A DNA stretch of 64,000 nt from Paenibacillus sp. Root444D2. Its GTDB lineage: Bacteria; Bacillota; Bacilli; Paenibacillales; NBRC-103111. The notes under the pieces were generated by a model that was given only the letters and a program-made list of their open reading frames with translations, was not told the origin of the DNA and ran no database searches. Numbering within the stretch: position 1 is the stretch's first letter; each line of letters opens with the position of its first letter. Of this stretch, positions 9,149 to 16,957 are shown piece by piece. Position numbers and translations under genes: made by a program. The stretch lies in NCBI RefSeq assembly GCF_001426375.1, contig NZ_LMEO01000005.1:81646-145645 (forward strand), read 5' to 3'.

Positions 9149-9195
9149 TCCAAATAATGATATCGAGTATCTCAAAATCGGATACCTATACATAC
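9149..9195. promoter_or_regulatory. Third copy of a shared promoter-proximal element (probable LysR-type operator)
   Basis: AATAATGATATCGAGTATCT followed by CAAAATCGGATACCT matches elements at 11284-11325 and 21828-21868 in the order of its GATATC/GTATCT half-sites. It lies directly upstream of the broken minus-strand gene at 8789-9140. See the entries at 11248 and 21784. Confidence 0.5.
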
Positions 9196-9248
9196 AAGAG
9201 GTCTATGGGTGCCTTATAAAAGAACCACAAATAAAAACGGTGTACAAC

Positions 9249-9288
9249 TAAAAGGAAAGGAGCTGACGCGTCAGCTCCTTTCCTTTTA
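9249..9288. terminator. Perfect 40-bp palindrome, probable bidirectional terminator
   Basis: The arms TAAAAGGAAAGGAGCTGACG and CGTCAGCTCCTTTCCTTTTA are exact reverse complements with no spacer. A run of A on one side and T on the other makes it look like an intrinsic terminator usable in both directions. It follows the TetR gene (minus strand) by about 120 bp. Confidence 0.7.
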
Positions 9289-9409
9289 ATTGTATGATGT
9301 ATCAAAACTTTAAGTATTTCACTGTCCACCTTGAGAGTAGCTTCATTGCCGTAAAATCTCCTACCTATCAAAAGGTAAATCAATCACAAAAAAATATCCG
9401 CCTTCTTTT

Positions 9410-9979
9410 TTAAGTTAAAGCGGATATTAATCCTTCGGCAATCATGTCAAACCTACTTATATCCCGAAAACTTCTTGCAAGTAATTGCGCACCTTGAAGC
9501 GAAGCAAGGAATTGATGGGCTTCCACATTCGCGGCAATTTCAAAATTTAAATGCCCTTCACGCCGCCCCTGATCCAAGACTCGCTCTAGCCAATCTAAAT
9601 TAGCGGTGAAAAGCTGAGCTAGCCCTTCACGTGACTTGCCTGATAAAGTAGCCAAGTCAGTAGAAATCATCACGCCCAGACAAGTACAATAATCTTGAAC
9701 AGGGCCACTGTAAAGTAAAGTGAACTTGCGTAGCTTTTCCAAATTGTTCTGTGTTTCGGTATCGATTTGAGCAATTGCAGACATGAACTGTCTGTGATAC
9801 CGCGAAATCAGCGCTTCTCCTAAATCCTCCTTGTTTGGGAAATGGTAATGAATACTGGCAGTGCGTATCCCTACTTTTTCTGCAATGTGTGCATAGCTAA
9901 ATCCGTTAAACCCGACATCCTGAACAATCGACTGAGCAGTATCCAAAATGGCCTCTGCTGTATTTTTATTTTTAGTCAT
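9410..9979 (-). CDS. TetR/AcrR family transcriptional regulator
   Basis: Regulator of 189 residues. N-terminal helix-turn-helix: AEAILDTAQSIVQDVGFNGF then YAHIAEKVGIRTASIHYHF and PNKEDLGEAL (residues 8-58), typical of TetR; the C-terminal part is the ligand/dimer domain and looks most like the YxaF/LmrA-type subgroup. It lies 63 bp beyond the end of the MFS gene on the same strand. Its target is not evident; the MFS transporter is a candidate. Confidence 0.9.
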   Translation of the reverse strand: MTKNKNTAEAILDTAQSIVQDVGFNGFSYAHIAEKVGIRTASIHYHFPNKEDLGEALISRYHRQFMSAIAQIDTETQNNLEKLRKFTLLYSGPVQDYCTCLGVMISTDLATLSGKSREGLAQLFTANLDWLERVLDQGRREGHLNFEIAANVEAHQFLASLQGAQLLARSFRDISRFDMIAEGLISALT

Positions 9980-10042
9980 ATTTTAATTCTACCTTTTAGT
10001 AGATAGCGTTGTCAACTAACCTTAGTGTGAAACCTCAAACCT

Positions 10043-11213
10043 TTATCTTTTAGCTTGTTTGAGCTGCTGGTCGGTTCGGCCTATACCCATTGGCAAGCTA
10101 ACTGCCCCCAAGAAGACGATGAAAGCCGCTCCGATTAAGGCGGTGAGGTAGCTGCCATTTCTCGATATCAGAAGACCTCCAATAAGCGGCCCGATAATTT
10201 GCCCCAAGCCAAAAAAGGTGGTTAGCAAACCTATAATCTTTCGGTTGCTTTTGGGGTATAAATCCTTGGCAAAAGCGACGGACAGTGTCGTTATCCCCAT
10301 AAAGGTTACGCCGAACAGAATGGCGCCTGCGAATACAGCGGTTGAAGAAGGAATAAGAACCGGAATCGCAATGCCAATGGATTGCAGCAGCATGGCAACG
10401 GTCAATGTCCACTTTTTTCCCCATCGAGAGGCAAGCATTGACCAACCGACGCACGAAGGTGTAGCGGCAATACCAACCAGTATCCAACTAATTGATGCAA
10501 TATTGGGGATGTTAGAAACCGACTTGGCGAAAGCTACAAGATAGGTCCCGGTAACAATGTAGCCCAAGCCTTCCAAGCCATAGGAAATCATCAAACATAT
10601 CAAGACCCGCCGAACGGCCGAAGAATGATGGGCGTGGTCATGAGATGAGCTTAACGTCTGCGTGACGGTATGCCTGTCCCGCAATGAATACCAGGCTGCC
10701 AGACCTAAGATCAGACTGATCAGTCCCAGTCCCTTCCATACTTCGGTCCAATCGCTGTTTCGGGCAAGCAGCGGAACTGAAAGTCCGGTCAGCAGAATGC
10801 CCGCTCCCACGCCTCCGTAGAATAATCCGGCTTGGAGCGCCGATAAACGATCTAGTACGATGCTGGAGGCGATGACAAACACGATTGCGCTCGCAATGCC
10901 CGACAAAAACCGGAGTACAAGCCAGGCATCTAGGCTGTGGAACAGGCCCATTCCCCATGTGGTAGCAATACATACGATTAACCCGGCGAACAGCAGCATG
11001 GATCGGCTTCTAACCTGGACCAACGTCAGGACAAACGCACCAATCAAATACCCCAAATAATTCTGAAGCCAGATAACCCGCACCCGCGGCGGAGAACAGA
11101 TGGTGATCTATCATCATCGGGAGGATAGGAGTAAAGGCGAACCTTCCGATTCCCATAGCCACCATCAATGCTGCTATGCCTCCGAGCAAAACGATCAAAG
11201 TCCTTCTCTCCAT
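10043..11213 (-). pseudogene. YbfB/YjiJ family MFS transporter, frameshifted near its N-terminus
   Basis: Twelve-helix MFS exporter of the YbfB/YjiJ family. The N-terminal frame starts at 11213 (GGIAALMVAMGIGRFAFTPI, then AAGAGYLAS) and is then lost. The other frame, reading to 10043, resumes with NYLGYLIGAF. In this family the segment normally reads continuously as LAS-x-NYLGYL, so the break lies at about 11068-11075 where GCTTCAG meets AATTAT; two bases missing or one extra would restore it. The remaining ~340 residues look intact, so this is a recent mutation or a sequence error. Divergent from a LysR gene, as is common for this family. Confidence 0.8.
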
Positions 11214-11247
11214 TCACTTTCCCTCCTATCTCTACTTTCATCTGTTC

Positions 11248-11330
11248 ATTCATCATACAATGATTCCAGTTATCATGTATAATACAGAATAGTGATATTA
11301 AATATCTTAAAATTAGATATCTAAATCTAA
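11248..11330. promoter_or_regulatory. Divergent promoter/operator element, copy A (MFS-LysR intergenic)
   Basis: Contains ATACAATGATTCC, then TGTATAATACAGAATAGTGA and the half-sites ATATCTTAAAATTAGATATC. It aligns over about 80 bp, with a single one-base gap, to 21784-21868 in front of another divergent gene pair. TGTATAAT is a good extended -10. The repeated (A)GATATCT half-sites with palindromic character fit a LysR-type operator; the adjacent LysR protein is the obvious candidate binder (inference). Confidence 0.6.
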
Positions 11331-11347
11331 ATATACAGGAGGTCTAT

Positions 11348-12217
11348 ATGGATATTCAATTGCTCAAAGTGTTTTTTACCACGGCGCACGAAGGCAGCAT
11401 TTCTAAAGCGGCTCATAAATTAAACTTTGCCCAATCCAACGTCACCCATAAGATTCAACAGCTGGAGACCGATTTGCAGACTCAGCTTTTTTACCGCCAC
11501 AATCGGGGTATTACGCTTACCCCTTCCGGTCAAATCCTTGTTTCCTATGCAGAGAAAATATTGCATGTCATTCAAGAAGCCAGATTGGCCGTCGGAGACT
11601 CTTCCGTTCCCGCAGGGCCGCTTCATATCGGGTCTCTGGAAACAACCGCCGCCGTTCGACTGCCTATGCTGCTTACCAAGTATCATACCGAATATCCGGC
11701 GGTCGACTTCTCTTTAATTACCGGTACTTCGGAGCAGCACATTCATGCTGTTCTTCATTATGAGCAGAACGGAGCATTCGTGACCGGTCCCGTGGAACAT
11801 CCCGATTTGGTTCAGGAAAACGTCATTGATGAGGAGCTGGTTCTAGTCACCTCGGTCTCCCATCCGCCTATTAATTCCCTCCATGATATGCAGCTGGCTA
11901 CGCTCCTCGTATTCCACAACGGCTGTTCCTACCGGGCAAAATTAAATCAGCTGCTCCATGATGAAGGTATATTGCCCGTTAAGCTGATGGAATTCGGATC
12001 GATTGAAACGATTATTGGTTGTGTAGGTGCCGGCCTCGGCATTGCTCTTCTACCGCGTTCAATCATAGCCGAATCGGAAAAGCAAGGCCGAATCCGCTGC
12101 CATGAGATCCCCGGCAAGCATGCCATCGTCACAACCGTGTTCATCAGGCGAAAAGACGCTTTAATCACGCCTGCATTGTCAGCCTTCTTATCGGAGATTC
12201 GAGCCCATTTTAGCTAA
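11348..12217 (+). CDS. LysR family transcriptional regulator
   Basis: Regulator of 289 residues with the usual N-terminal winged helix (MDIQLLKVFFTTAHEGSIS, AAHKLNFAQSNVTHKIQQLE, residues 1-45) and a C-terminal periplasmic-binding-like effector domain (LHIGSLETTAAVRLP near 96; GCVGAGLGIALLPRS near 221). An AGGAGGT-type box lies just upstream of the ATG. Divergent from the MFS gene. The shared element in its promoter, also present at 9.2 and 21.8 kb, suggests it controls several loci in this window, possibly in response to a quinone- or nitro-type electrophile. Confidence 0.93.
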   Translation: MDIQLLKVFFTTAHEGSISKAAHKLNFAQSNVTHKIQQLETDLQTQLFYRHNRGITLTPSGQILVSYAEKILHVIQEARLAVGDSSVPAGPLHIGSLETTAAVRLPMLLTKYHTEYPAVDFSLITGTSEQHIHAVLHYEQNGAFVTGPVEHPDLVQENVIDEELVLVTSVSHPPINSLHDMQLATLLVFHNGCSYRAKLNQLLHDEGILPVKLMEFGSIETIIGCVGAGLGIALLPRSIIAESEKQGRIRCHEIPGKHAIVTTVFIRRKDALITPALSAFLSEIRAHFS

Positions 12218-12225
12218 AGTACTGA

Positions 12226-12379
12226 ATGAGGGCACCGCACCAGATCGTCAGTCTGTCACGGCGGAAGAAAGGTTGGCGCTCATTGAAGGGGCTAGCGAGC
12301 TCTGCTCAACGTTCTGAACAAGCCGTTAGAATTTATCTTCGCAGTTATCGAGGGTTGAACACCGAGAATTGGGGTTAGA
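12226..12379 (+). pseudogene. Degenerate 4-oxalocrotonate tautomerase-like gene fragment
   Basis: The plus strand reads EGTAPDRQSVTAEERLALIE followed by GASE, closely matching the intact tautomerase at 16684-16920 (EGTTPDSQSVTAEEKAALIQ). A one-base loss at GCGAG|CTCTGC shifts the frame; after it LLNVLNKPLE continues, and a second defect precedes NTENWG. The start region with the catalytic Pro is absent. It directly follows the LysR gene. With the intact copy at 16.7 kb it flanks the germination locus in opposite orientation. Confidence 0.8.
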
Positions 12380-12398
12380 GTAGACATTTTCTTATATT

Positions 12399-12433
12399 AG
12401 AAAGCTTGAGCAGATCAGGCTTTCTATTTTTTT
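12399..12433 (+). terminator. Intrinsic terminator
   Basis: Stem AGAAAGC / GCTTTCT with a 13-nt middle that can extend it (TGA/TCA), then ATTTTTTT. It ends the LysR-pseudotautomerase transcript on the plus strand. Confidence 0.75.
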
Positions 12434-12459
12434 ATGTAGGTGGATTTGATCTAGAAGAG

Positions 12460-12507
12460 GTATTCCCTTCTTAACCACCTGTATACATGTGGTTAAGAAG
12501 GGAATAC
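12460..12507. repeat. 19-bp perfect inverted repeat upstream of gerB-like gene
   Basis: Arms GTATTCCCTTCTTAACCAC (12460-12478) and GTGGTTAAGAAGGGAATAC (12489-12507) surround a 10-nt loop CTGTATACAT, itself containing a GTATAC palindrome. No T-run follows, so it is not a standard terminator. It sits about 33 bp before the ATG of the germination permease, close to its ribosome binding site; an operator, attenuator or mRNA-stability element are possible. Confidence 0.75.
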
Positions 12508-12540
12508 TTGGAGAGAATCTGATCTGAAGGAGAAACGCAA

Positions 12541-13641
12541 ATGAAGCCTGCTGAAAAAATATCGGGAACTCAATTATGTTTGTTAATTTTCTCCTTTATA
12601 GCCCCTATCGTCATTCTTATCATACCAGGTTTGGAGTCGAAGTCCTCCAAGCAAGATGCATGGATAACGATTTTTCCTGCTGTCTTGATCGGGTCATTAA
12701 CAATTTGGGTGATGATCATATTGTCGAATCGCTACCCTGGTCTTTCGATTATACAGTACAGCTCTCAAATCATAGGGAAATGGCCTGCAAAATGCTTAGG
12801 TTGTTATTTTATTTATTACTGGATTAGTTATGATTTCGTCGTTCTTAATCAGCACATACAGTTTATTAATACCGTTCTGCTCATGAGAACTCCTGGTATC
12901 GTTGTCAGTCTAACGTTGGCACTCTTATGCGGTTTAGCAGCCTATATGGGTATCGAATCTATCGCAAGATCTAATGAGTATATTTCCTTACTCATCTTTG
13001 TTTTGTTGCTTCCACTCTTGATACTCATGCTCGCAGAATCTGATTCGGAGCGCATCCTTCCTGTGATGAGTCAAGGAATGGTTCCACTCCTTCAGGCGTC
13101 CATTTTCCCAACAGCTTACTTAAGTCAATTTTTTATTTTGGGGTGGCTTCTTCCTTATTTGAATCAACCGAAGAAAGCAACCAAAGTTTCGTTCATCGCA
13201 TTGTTGCTTATCACAGGTGTTCTCTTCATTGCTATTATACCTCTGATTATGATCTTTGGGCCGATAACCGATAATTTGACTTTTCCAGTGTTAGAAGTAA
13301 TTCGGTATATAGGTATAACAGGAAGTTTTGAACGCTTGGAAGCTTTAGGGGTGGCTATATGGGTTATGGGTTGCTTTGTAAAAGATGCTCTCATCTGCTT
13401 TATTATATGTCTAAGTGTAAGCCATTTTTTTAATATTAGAAATTACAGGGACTTTGTATTCCCTGTAACACTTTTGGGAGCGATAGGATCGGTTTCGGTT
13501 TTTAAATTTTATTCCACCGATTTGACTACTCTTCTTAAATATTCTTATCCAAGTTATGCCATTTTCACACAATTCATTTTACCCCTTACACTTCTAATGA
13601 TTGATACGATAAAGAGGCGCTGGAAGAAGTCAGTTGTTTAG
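12541..13641 (+). CDS. Spore germination permease, GerAB/GerKB family
   Basis: Inner-membrane B-subunit of a nutrient germinant receptor, 366 residues with about ten hydrophobic helices, the family length. It belongs to the amino acid/polyamine/organocation transporter fold and is thought to hold the germinant-binding pocket. Start ATG with GAAGGAG box at about 12525. Unusually, it is on the opposite strand from its partner genes: it ends 3 bp from the end of the D-subunit gene, giving a tail-to-tail locus instead of the usual A-B-C operon. Confidence 0.92.
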   Translation: MKPAEKISGTQLCLLIFSFIAPIVILIIPGLESKSSKQDAWITIFPAVLIGSLTIWVMIILSNRYPGLSIIQYSSQIIGKWPAKCLGCYFIYYWISYDFVVLNQHIQFINTVLLMRTPGIVVSLTLALLCGLAAYMGIESIARSNEYISLLIFVLLLPLLILMLAESDSERILPVMSQGMVPLLQASIFPTAYLSQFFILGWLLPYLNQPKKATKVSFIALLLITGVLFIAIIPLIMIFGPITDNLTFPVLEVIRYIGITGSFERLEALGVAIWVMGCFVKDALICFIICLSVSHFFNIRNYRDFVFPVTLLGAIGSVSVFKFYSTDLTTLLKYSYPSYAIFTQFILPLTLLMIDTIKRRWKKSVV

Positions 13642-13644
13642 ATT

Positions 13645-13872
13645 TCATTGTTTTAAAAAGATTTTTCCGATGGGCTCAAAAATGAATCTCACAGGAGCTG
13701 TTGTGTTAATATGAACATGGGCAAGTAATAAAGAACCTAGAATCATACATAATCCCATCAAACAACTATATATAACAGCTACTTTAGGCTGTTTTTTATT
13801 TAGAAACATCTGAACTTTATAGTAAGACCAACCCAACGTGAAAATAACAAAAGTTGATATTTGCAGGACCAT
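13645..13872 (-). CDS. Small two-helix membrane protein, candidate D-subunit of the germinant receptor
   Basis: 75-residue protein with two hydrophobic helices (about 4-21 and 31-50), beginning 2 nt after the gerC stop. Small two-transmembrane D-subunits encoded next to germinant receptor genes are known in Bacillus and modulate receptor function; size, topology and position fit. Weak sequence conservation prevents a firm family call. Confidence 0.65.
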   Translation of the reverse strand: MVLQISTFVIFTLGWSYYKVQMFLNKKQPKVAVIYSCLMGLCMILGSLLLAHVHINTTAPVRFIFEPIGKIFLKQ

Positions 13873-13874
13873 TA

Positions 13875-15029
13875 TTATTCGGACTCCTTCTCGAAGGAAG
13901 AATGTACCATTCCCTCTCCTTTAATTATCAGGTTAACTTCAACCGATATATCTGCCTCTGGAAACCGAGTATCCCATTGGTTTTTCAAAAATGCCCACTT
14001 TTCAGGGTTATGCTTATAAATTTCTTGGCCAAAGCCCACGCTATCCACTTTATATTTCTTTTGGATTTTAAATATAACATCTTGGACTAGTTTCTTGGAT
14101 GCATCTTCCAGCGCTTTTGTTATTAGCTTCAAATTCTTTGGTTCGTTAATATCCAGACCGGAATTATTCTCGACCAAACTTCCTTGAGCTTCCAGTTGAA
14201 TTTTAAATTGTACAGAATCATGCCCAGTCTGCGTAATGATCTTGCGGTCAGCATGGGTTATCATCATCCCAACTTCCCCATTACCTTTGGGTAAATTTGC
14301 CGTGATTCGACCGAACTTTAGCTTGTCCGTCATCCACATCAGACCCAATGTTTCATTTATATCTAATAAACCGGAAAGTTTTAAATCTTTAAAAACGCCG
14401 GCGCCCGCTAATCTAAATAGTTGCTTATGTGGATCTTTGGAGTGGATTTCGGATTCAATTACCCCCACGACGGGATGAACCCCCTCACTTTCAGATGAAA
14501 TAAAAAAATCCTTCAATGTTACTGCTAAATCATCTCCCGAATTTTCCATTTCCCTCACTGCTTCAATAGGCACTTGCTTTAAAGGATAATTTATTTGCAA
14601 AATATTCTGCCCTTCATTCCCTTTAACAACCATGATATAAGTCTTTAAGCGATTTCTTGGGTCGTGCGTAAAGATATCCAATACACCTTGAATTCCATGC
14701 TTAGCTAAACGTTCACTAATAAACACAATGCTGCGATGAGAGTAGAACAAATGGCGTGAGCTTTTCTTCTGAAGTTTTTGATGAATTTCATTTCCACTTT
14801 TTCCCTCTGCGGATATAACGTAAAATTTATCTTTGCTGCCGCCCCCTCCGCCACTCATTCCTCCTTCCGTAGATGGCGTTGCGATTTGAAGGGAACAGAG
14901 CATGTTGCCGTCGTCCGTCAGGTCCATCGCAGTACCCGTGACAAATGCAAGATCATTCATTTCCATACGATCCCAACAACCGCTAATAAAGACAAATACG
15001 AGAAGAATCATATATTTTAGTCTTCTCAT
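13875..15029 (-). CDS. Germinant receptor C-subunit lipoprotein, Ger(x)C family
   Basis: 384-residue lipoprotein with signal peptide and lipobox at Cys18 (ISGCWD, the conserved family start). The body has the GerC three-domain layout, with the characteristic C-terminal region KVDSVGFGQEIYKHNPEKW. The start codon overlaps the gerA stop in an ATGA arrangement, showing translational coupling. It anchors at the outer face of the spore inner membrane with the A and B subunits. An unusual Gly-rich run (GGMSGGGGG) follows about residue 58. Confidence 0.93.
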   Translation of the reverse strand: MRRLKYMILLVFVFISGCWDRMEMNDLAFVTGTAMDLTDDGNMLCSLQIATPSTEGGMSGGGGGSKDKFYVISAEGKSGNEIHQKLQKKSSRHLFYSHRSIVFISERLAKHGIQGVLDIFTHDPRNRLKTYIMVVKGNEGQNILQINYPLKQVPIEAVREMENSGDDLAVTLKDFFISSESEGVHPVVGVIESEIHSKDPHKQLFRLAGAGVFKDLKLSGLLDINETLGLMWMTDKLKFGRITANLPKGNGEVGMMITHADRKIITQTGHDSVQFKIQLEAQGSLVENNSGLDINEPKNLKLITKALEDASKKLVQDVIFKIQKKYKVDSVGFGQEIYKHNPEKWAFLKNQWDTRFPEADISVEVNLIIKGEGMVHSSFEKESE

Positions 15030-16543
15030 CGCTTAACCCCCGATCGAAATTTCGCCCAAATCGGTATCCTTATCAAAACATCCTTCAAGCCGGTCAACTT
15101 AAATGGAGAGACTGGAGAAAAATAAAGAACCCCGAAGGAACGAAGGGAAGTCACGTGTAATATAATGCCTATCAATCCTAGAACAATACCGTAGAGGCCC
15201 AGTGTCCCCGCTAAGAATAACATTGGAAAACGAAGTAATCGGATCCCATTTCCAAAGCTATAGCGAGGAATCGTAAACGCCGAAATGCCAGTGATGGACA
15301 CGATAATGACGACTGGAGCAGATATTAATCCCGCTTGAACCGATGACTGGCCAATAACTAAACCTCCAACGATACTTATGGTTGGGCCTATCTGTTTAGG
15401 CAGACGATTTCCGGCTTCCCGCAGGGCTTCAAATATGACTTCCATAAGTAAAGCTTCAATCACCGCGGGAAAGGGAACGGCTTCCCTCGAGGCAGCAATA
15501 CTCAACACAAGATTAGTGGGTATCATTTCCTGATGGAAGGTCGTAATAGCTACATACAGCGGAGGTGCAAATATCGCTAAATTGATAAAGAGGAATCGAA
15601 TCCATCGAACAAAGGTAGCGACTGGCCAACGACTATAGTAATCTTCACTTGCCTGAAGTCCTGTCCAGAACGTCATCGGAACAATAAGGACAAATGGGGT
15701 AGTATCCACAAGAATGGCAACTTTTCCTTCAAGTAATTCAGCAGCCACCACATCTGGACGTTCTGTGCTGTGAACTTGGGGAAATGGTGAATACGGTTGG
15801 TCCTCAATAAATTCTTCGATATACGCCGATTCGAGTATACCGTCCACTTGTATGGAATTCAATCTTGTTCTAACCTCGTCAACTAATGTTTCCCGCACAA
15901 TACCTTTTAGGTATGTAATGGCAATTCGAGTCTTGGACAGCTCTCCTAGGGTAATATATTCTACCTTTAATTTGGATGTTTTGAGTCTGGTACGTATCAG
16001 ACTTATATTTGTTGAAATCTGCTCAATGAAGCCGTCCCTTGGGCCGCGTATAACCGGCTCGGATGAAGCTTCTTCAATACTTCTTTTGGATGAACCGGGA
16101 ATTGAGACCGTTATCACATTGCTGCTACCTGTAATTAGAATGGCGGCATAACCCTCTAATAGGTTACGAATGGTTTCCGATACTTTTGTAGAGCTGTTCG
16201 TGGTTCCAACGGAGATCATCTCACTTTTAAGATCTCCTGCTTCCTTCGGAAATTTATCATTTGTTATGCTCGTGAGCATTGGTTTAATTACATGCTCATC
16301 AAGCATTTTTGTATCAATCAAGTTATCTATGTAAACAATGAGCCCTTGAAGGTTATGATTACCTTCGATCCTTCGGTATTCCAAGTCAGAACAATCCTTG
16401 AATGTTTCTCTTAAAATCTTTTCGTTTTGCTCGATATCCGATGTAAACTCATGATTATTGTCTTCCTCCAGGTTATTGCTTTTCATTGAAGGAAGATTTT
16501 CATAATTATTGAATGTATCTTTACCTCTTATAAACCATCTCAT
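15026..16543 (-). CDS. Germinant receptor A-subunit, GerA family
   Basis: 505 residues: a long N-terminal cytoplasmic domain (roughly 1-300, with GSSNVITVSIPGSSKRSIEE and EPVIRGPRDGFIE, a GerA hallmark), then about five to six transmembrane segments beginning near TPFVLIVPMTFWTG and continuing through PFPAVIEALLMEV. Strong AGGAGGAG box and ATG start. First gene of a minus-strand A-C-D operon. The A subunit is thought to form the ion-release channel of the receptor. Normally transcribed in the forespore; I did not find a convincing sigma-G promoter by eye. Confidence 0.95.
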   Translation of the reverse strand: MRWFIRGKDTFNNYENLPSMKSNNLEEDNNHEFTSDIEQNEKILRETFKDCSDLEYRRIEGNHNLQGLIVYIDNLIDTKMLDEHVIKPMLTSITNDKFPKEAGDLKSEMISVGTTNSSTKVSETIRNLLEGYAAILITGSSNVITVSIPGSSKRSIEEASSEPVIRGPRDGFIEQISTNISLIRTRLKTSKLKVEYITLGELSKTRIAITYLKGIVRETLVDEVRTRLNSIQVDGILESAYIEEFIEDQPYSPFPQVHSTERPDVVAAELLEGKVAILVDTTPFVLIVPMTFWTGLQASEDYYSRWPVATFVRWIRFLFINLAIFAPPLYVAITTFHQEMIPTNLVLSIAASREAVPFPAVIEALLMEVIFEALREAGNRLPKQIGPTISIVGGLVIGQSSVQAGLISAPVVIIVSITGISAFTIPRYSFGNGIRLLRFPMLFLAGTLGLYGIVLGLIGIILHVTSLRSFGVLYFSPVSPFKLTGLKDVLIRIPIWAKFRSGVKR

Positions 16544-16633
16544 GAAAACTCCTCCTGGTTGACACAGTCACTGCTATTATTCCAAATAGAGTAAGACATA
16601 TTCGATGAATAAAGACGCCCCTTATAAAAACCA

Positions 16634-16660
16634 AACCCAGTGCCGTGTCGGCACTGGGTT
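16634..16660 (-). terminator. Intrinsic terminator of the tautomerase-NMO operon
   Basis: Eleven-bp perfect stem AACCCAGTGCC / GGCACTGGGTT with a 5-nt loop; on the minus strand it is followed by a T-rich stretch TGGTTTTTAT. It lies 24 bp after the tautomerase stop. Confidence 0.85.
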
Positions 16661-16683
16661 CGATAAAAAAGATATTAAAGTGA

Positions 16684-16920
16684 TTACTTCATCTTAGCGG
16701 CAAGCTGCCGGCGGTATTCCAACACAGGTAGTCCGCCCCAACCCCAATTCTCGGTATCAACCTCTTCGATAACTACGAAGGTAGATTCTAACGGCTTGTT
16801 CAGAACATTGAGCAGAACCTCGCTGACCCCTTGGATGAGTGCCGCCTTTTCTTCGGCTGTGACAGACTGACTATCTGGTGTGGTACCCTCACGGGTCACT
16901 TGGATCGTAACGATCGGCAT
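16684..16920 (-). CDS. 4-oxalocrotonate tautomerase family protein
   Basis: Small enzyme of 78 residues; after Met removal the catalytic Pro (MPIVTIQVTREGTT) becomes the N-terminus and acts as general base. The GWGG near residue 56 and the length suit the 4-OT/YolI-like group, somewhat longer than the classic 62-residue 4-OT. It follows the nitronate monooxygenase gene by 37 bp, probably in one transcript, and a terminator follows. A degraded second copy is at 12226-12379. Confidence 0.9.
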   Translation of the reverse strand: MPIVTIQVTREGTTPDSQSVTAEEKAALIQGVSEVLLNVLNKPLESTFVVIEEVDTENWGWGGLPVLEYRRQLAAKMK

Positions 16921-16957
16921 AATAATTCTCCCCTATTCGGAATGATATGTTTAGTTA

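Noticed and set aside
9186-9383. 65-residue minus-strand ORF
   Set aside because: It runs through the 40-bp palindrome, has no RBS and no family-like sequence.
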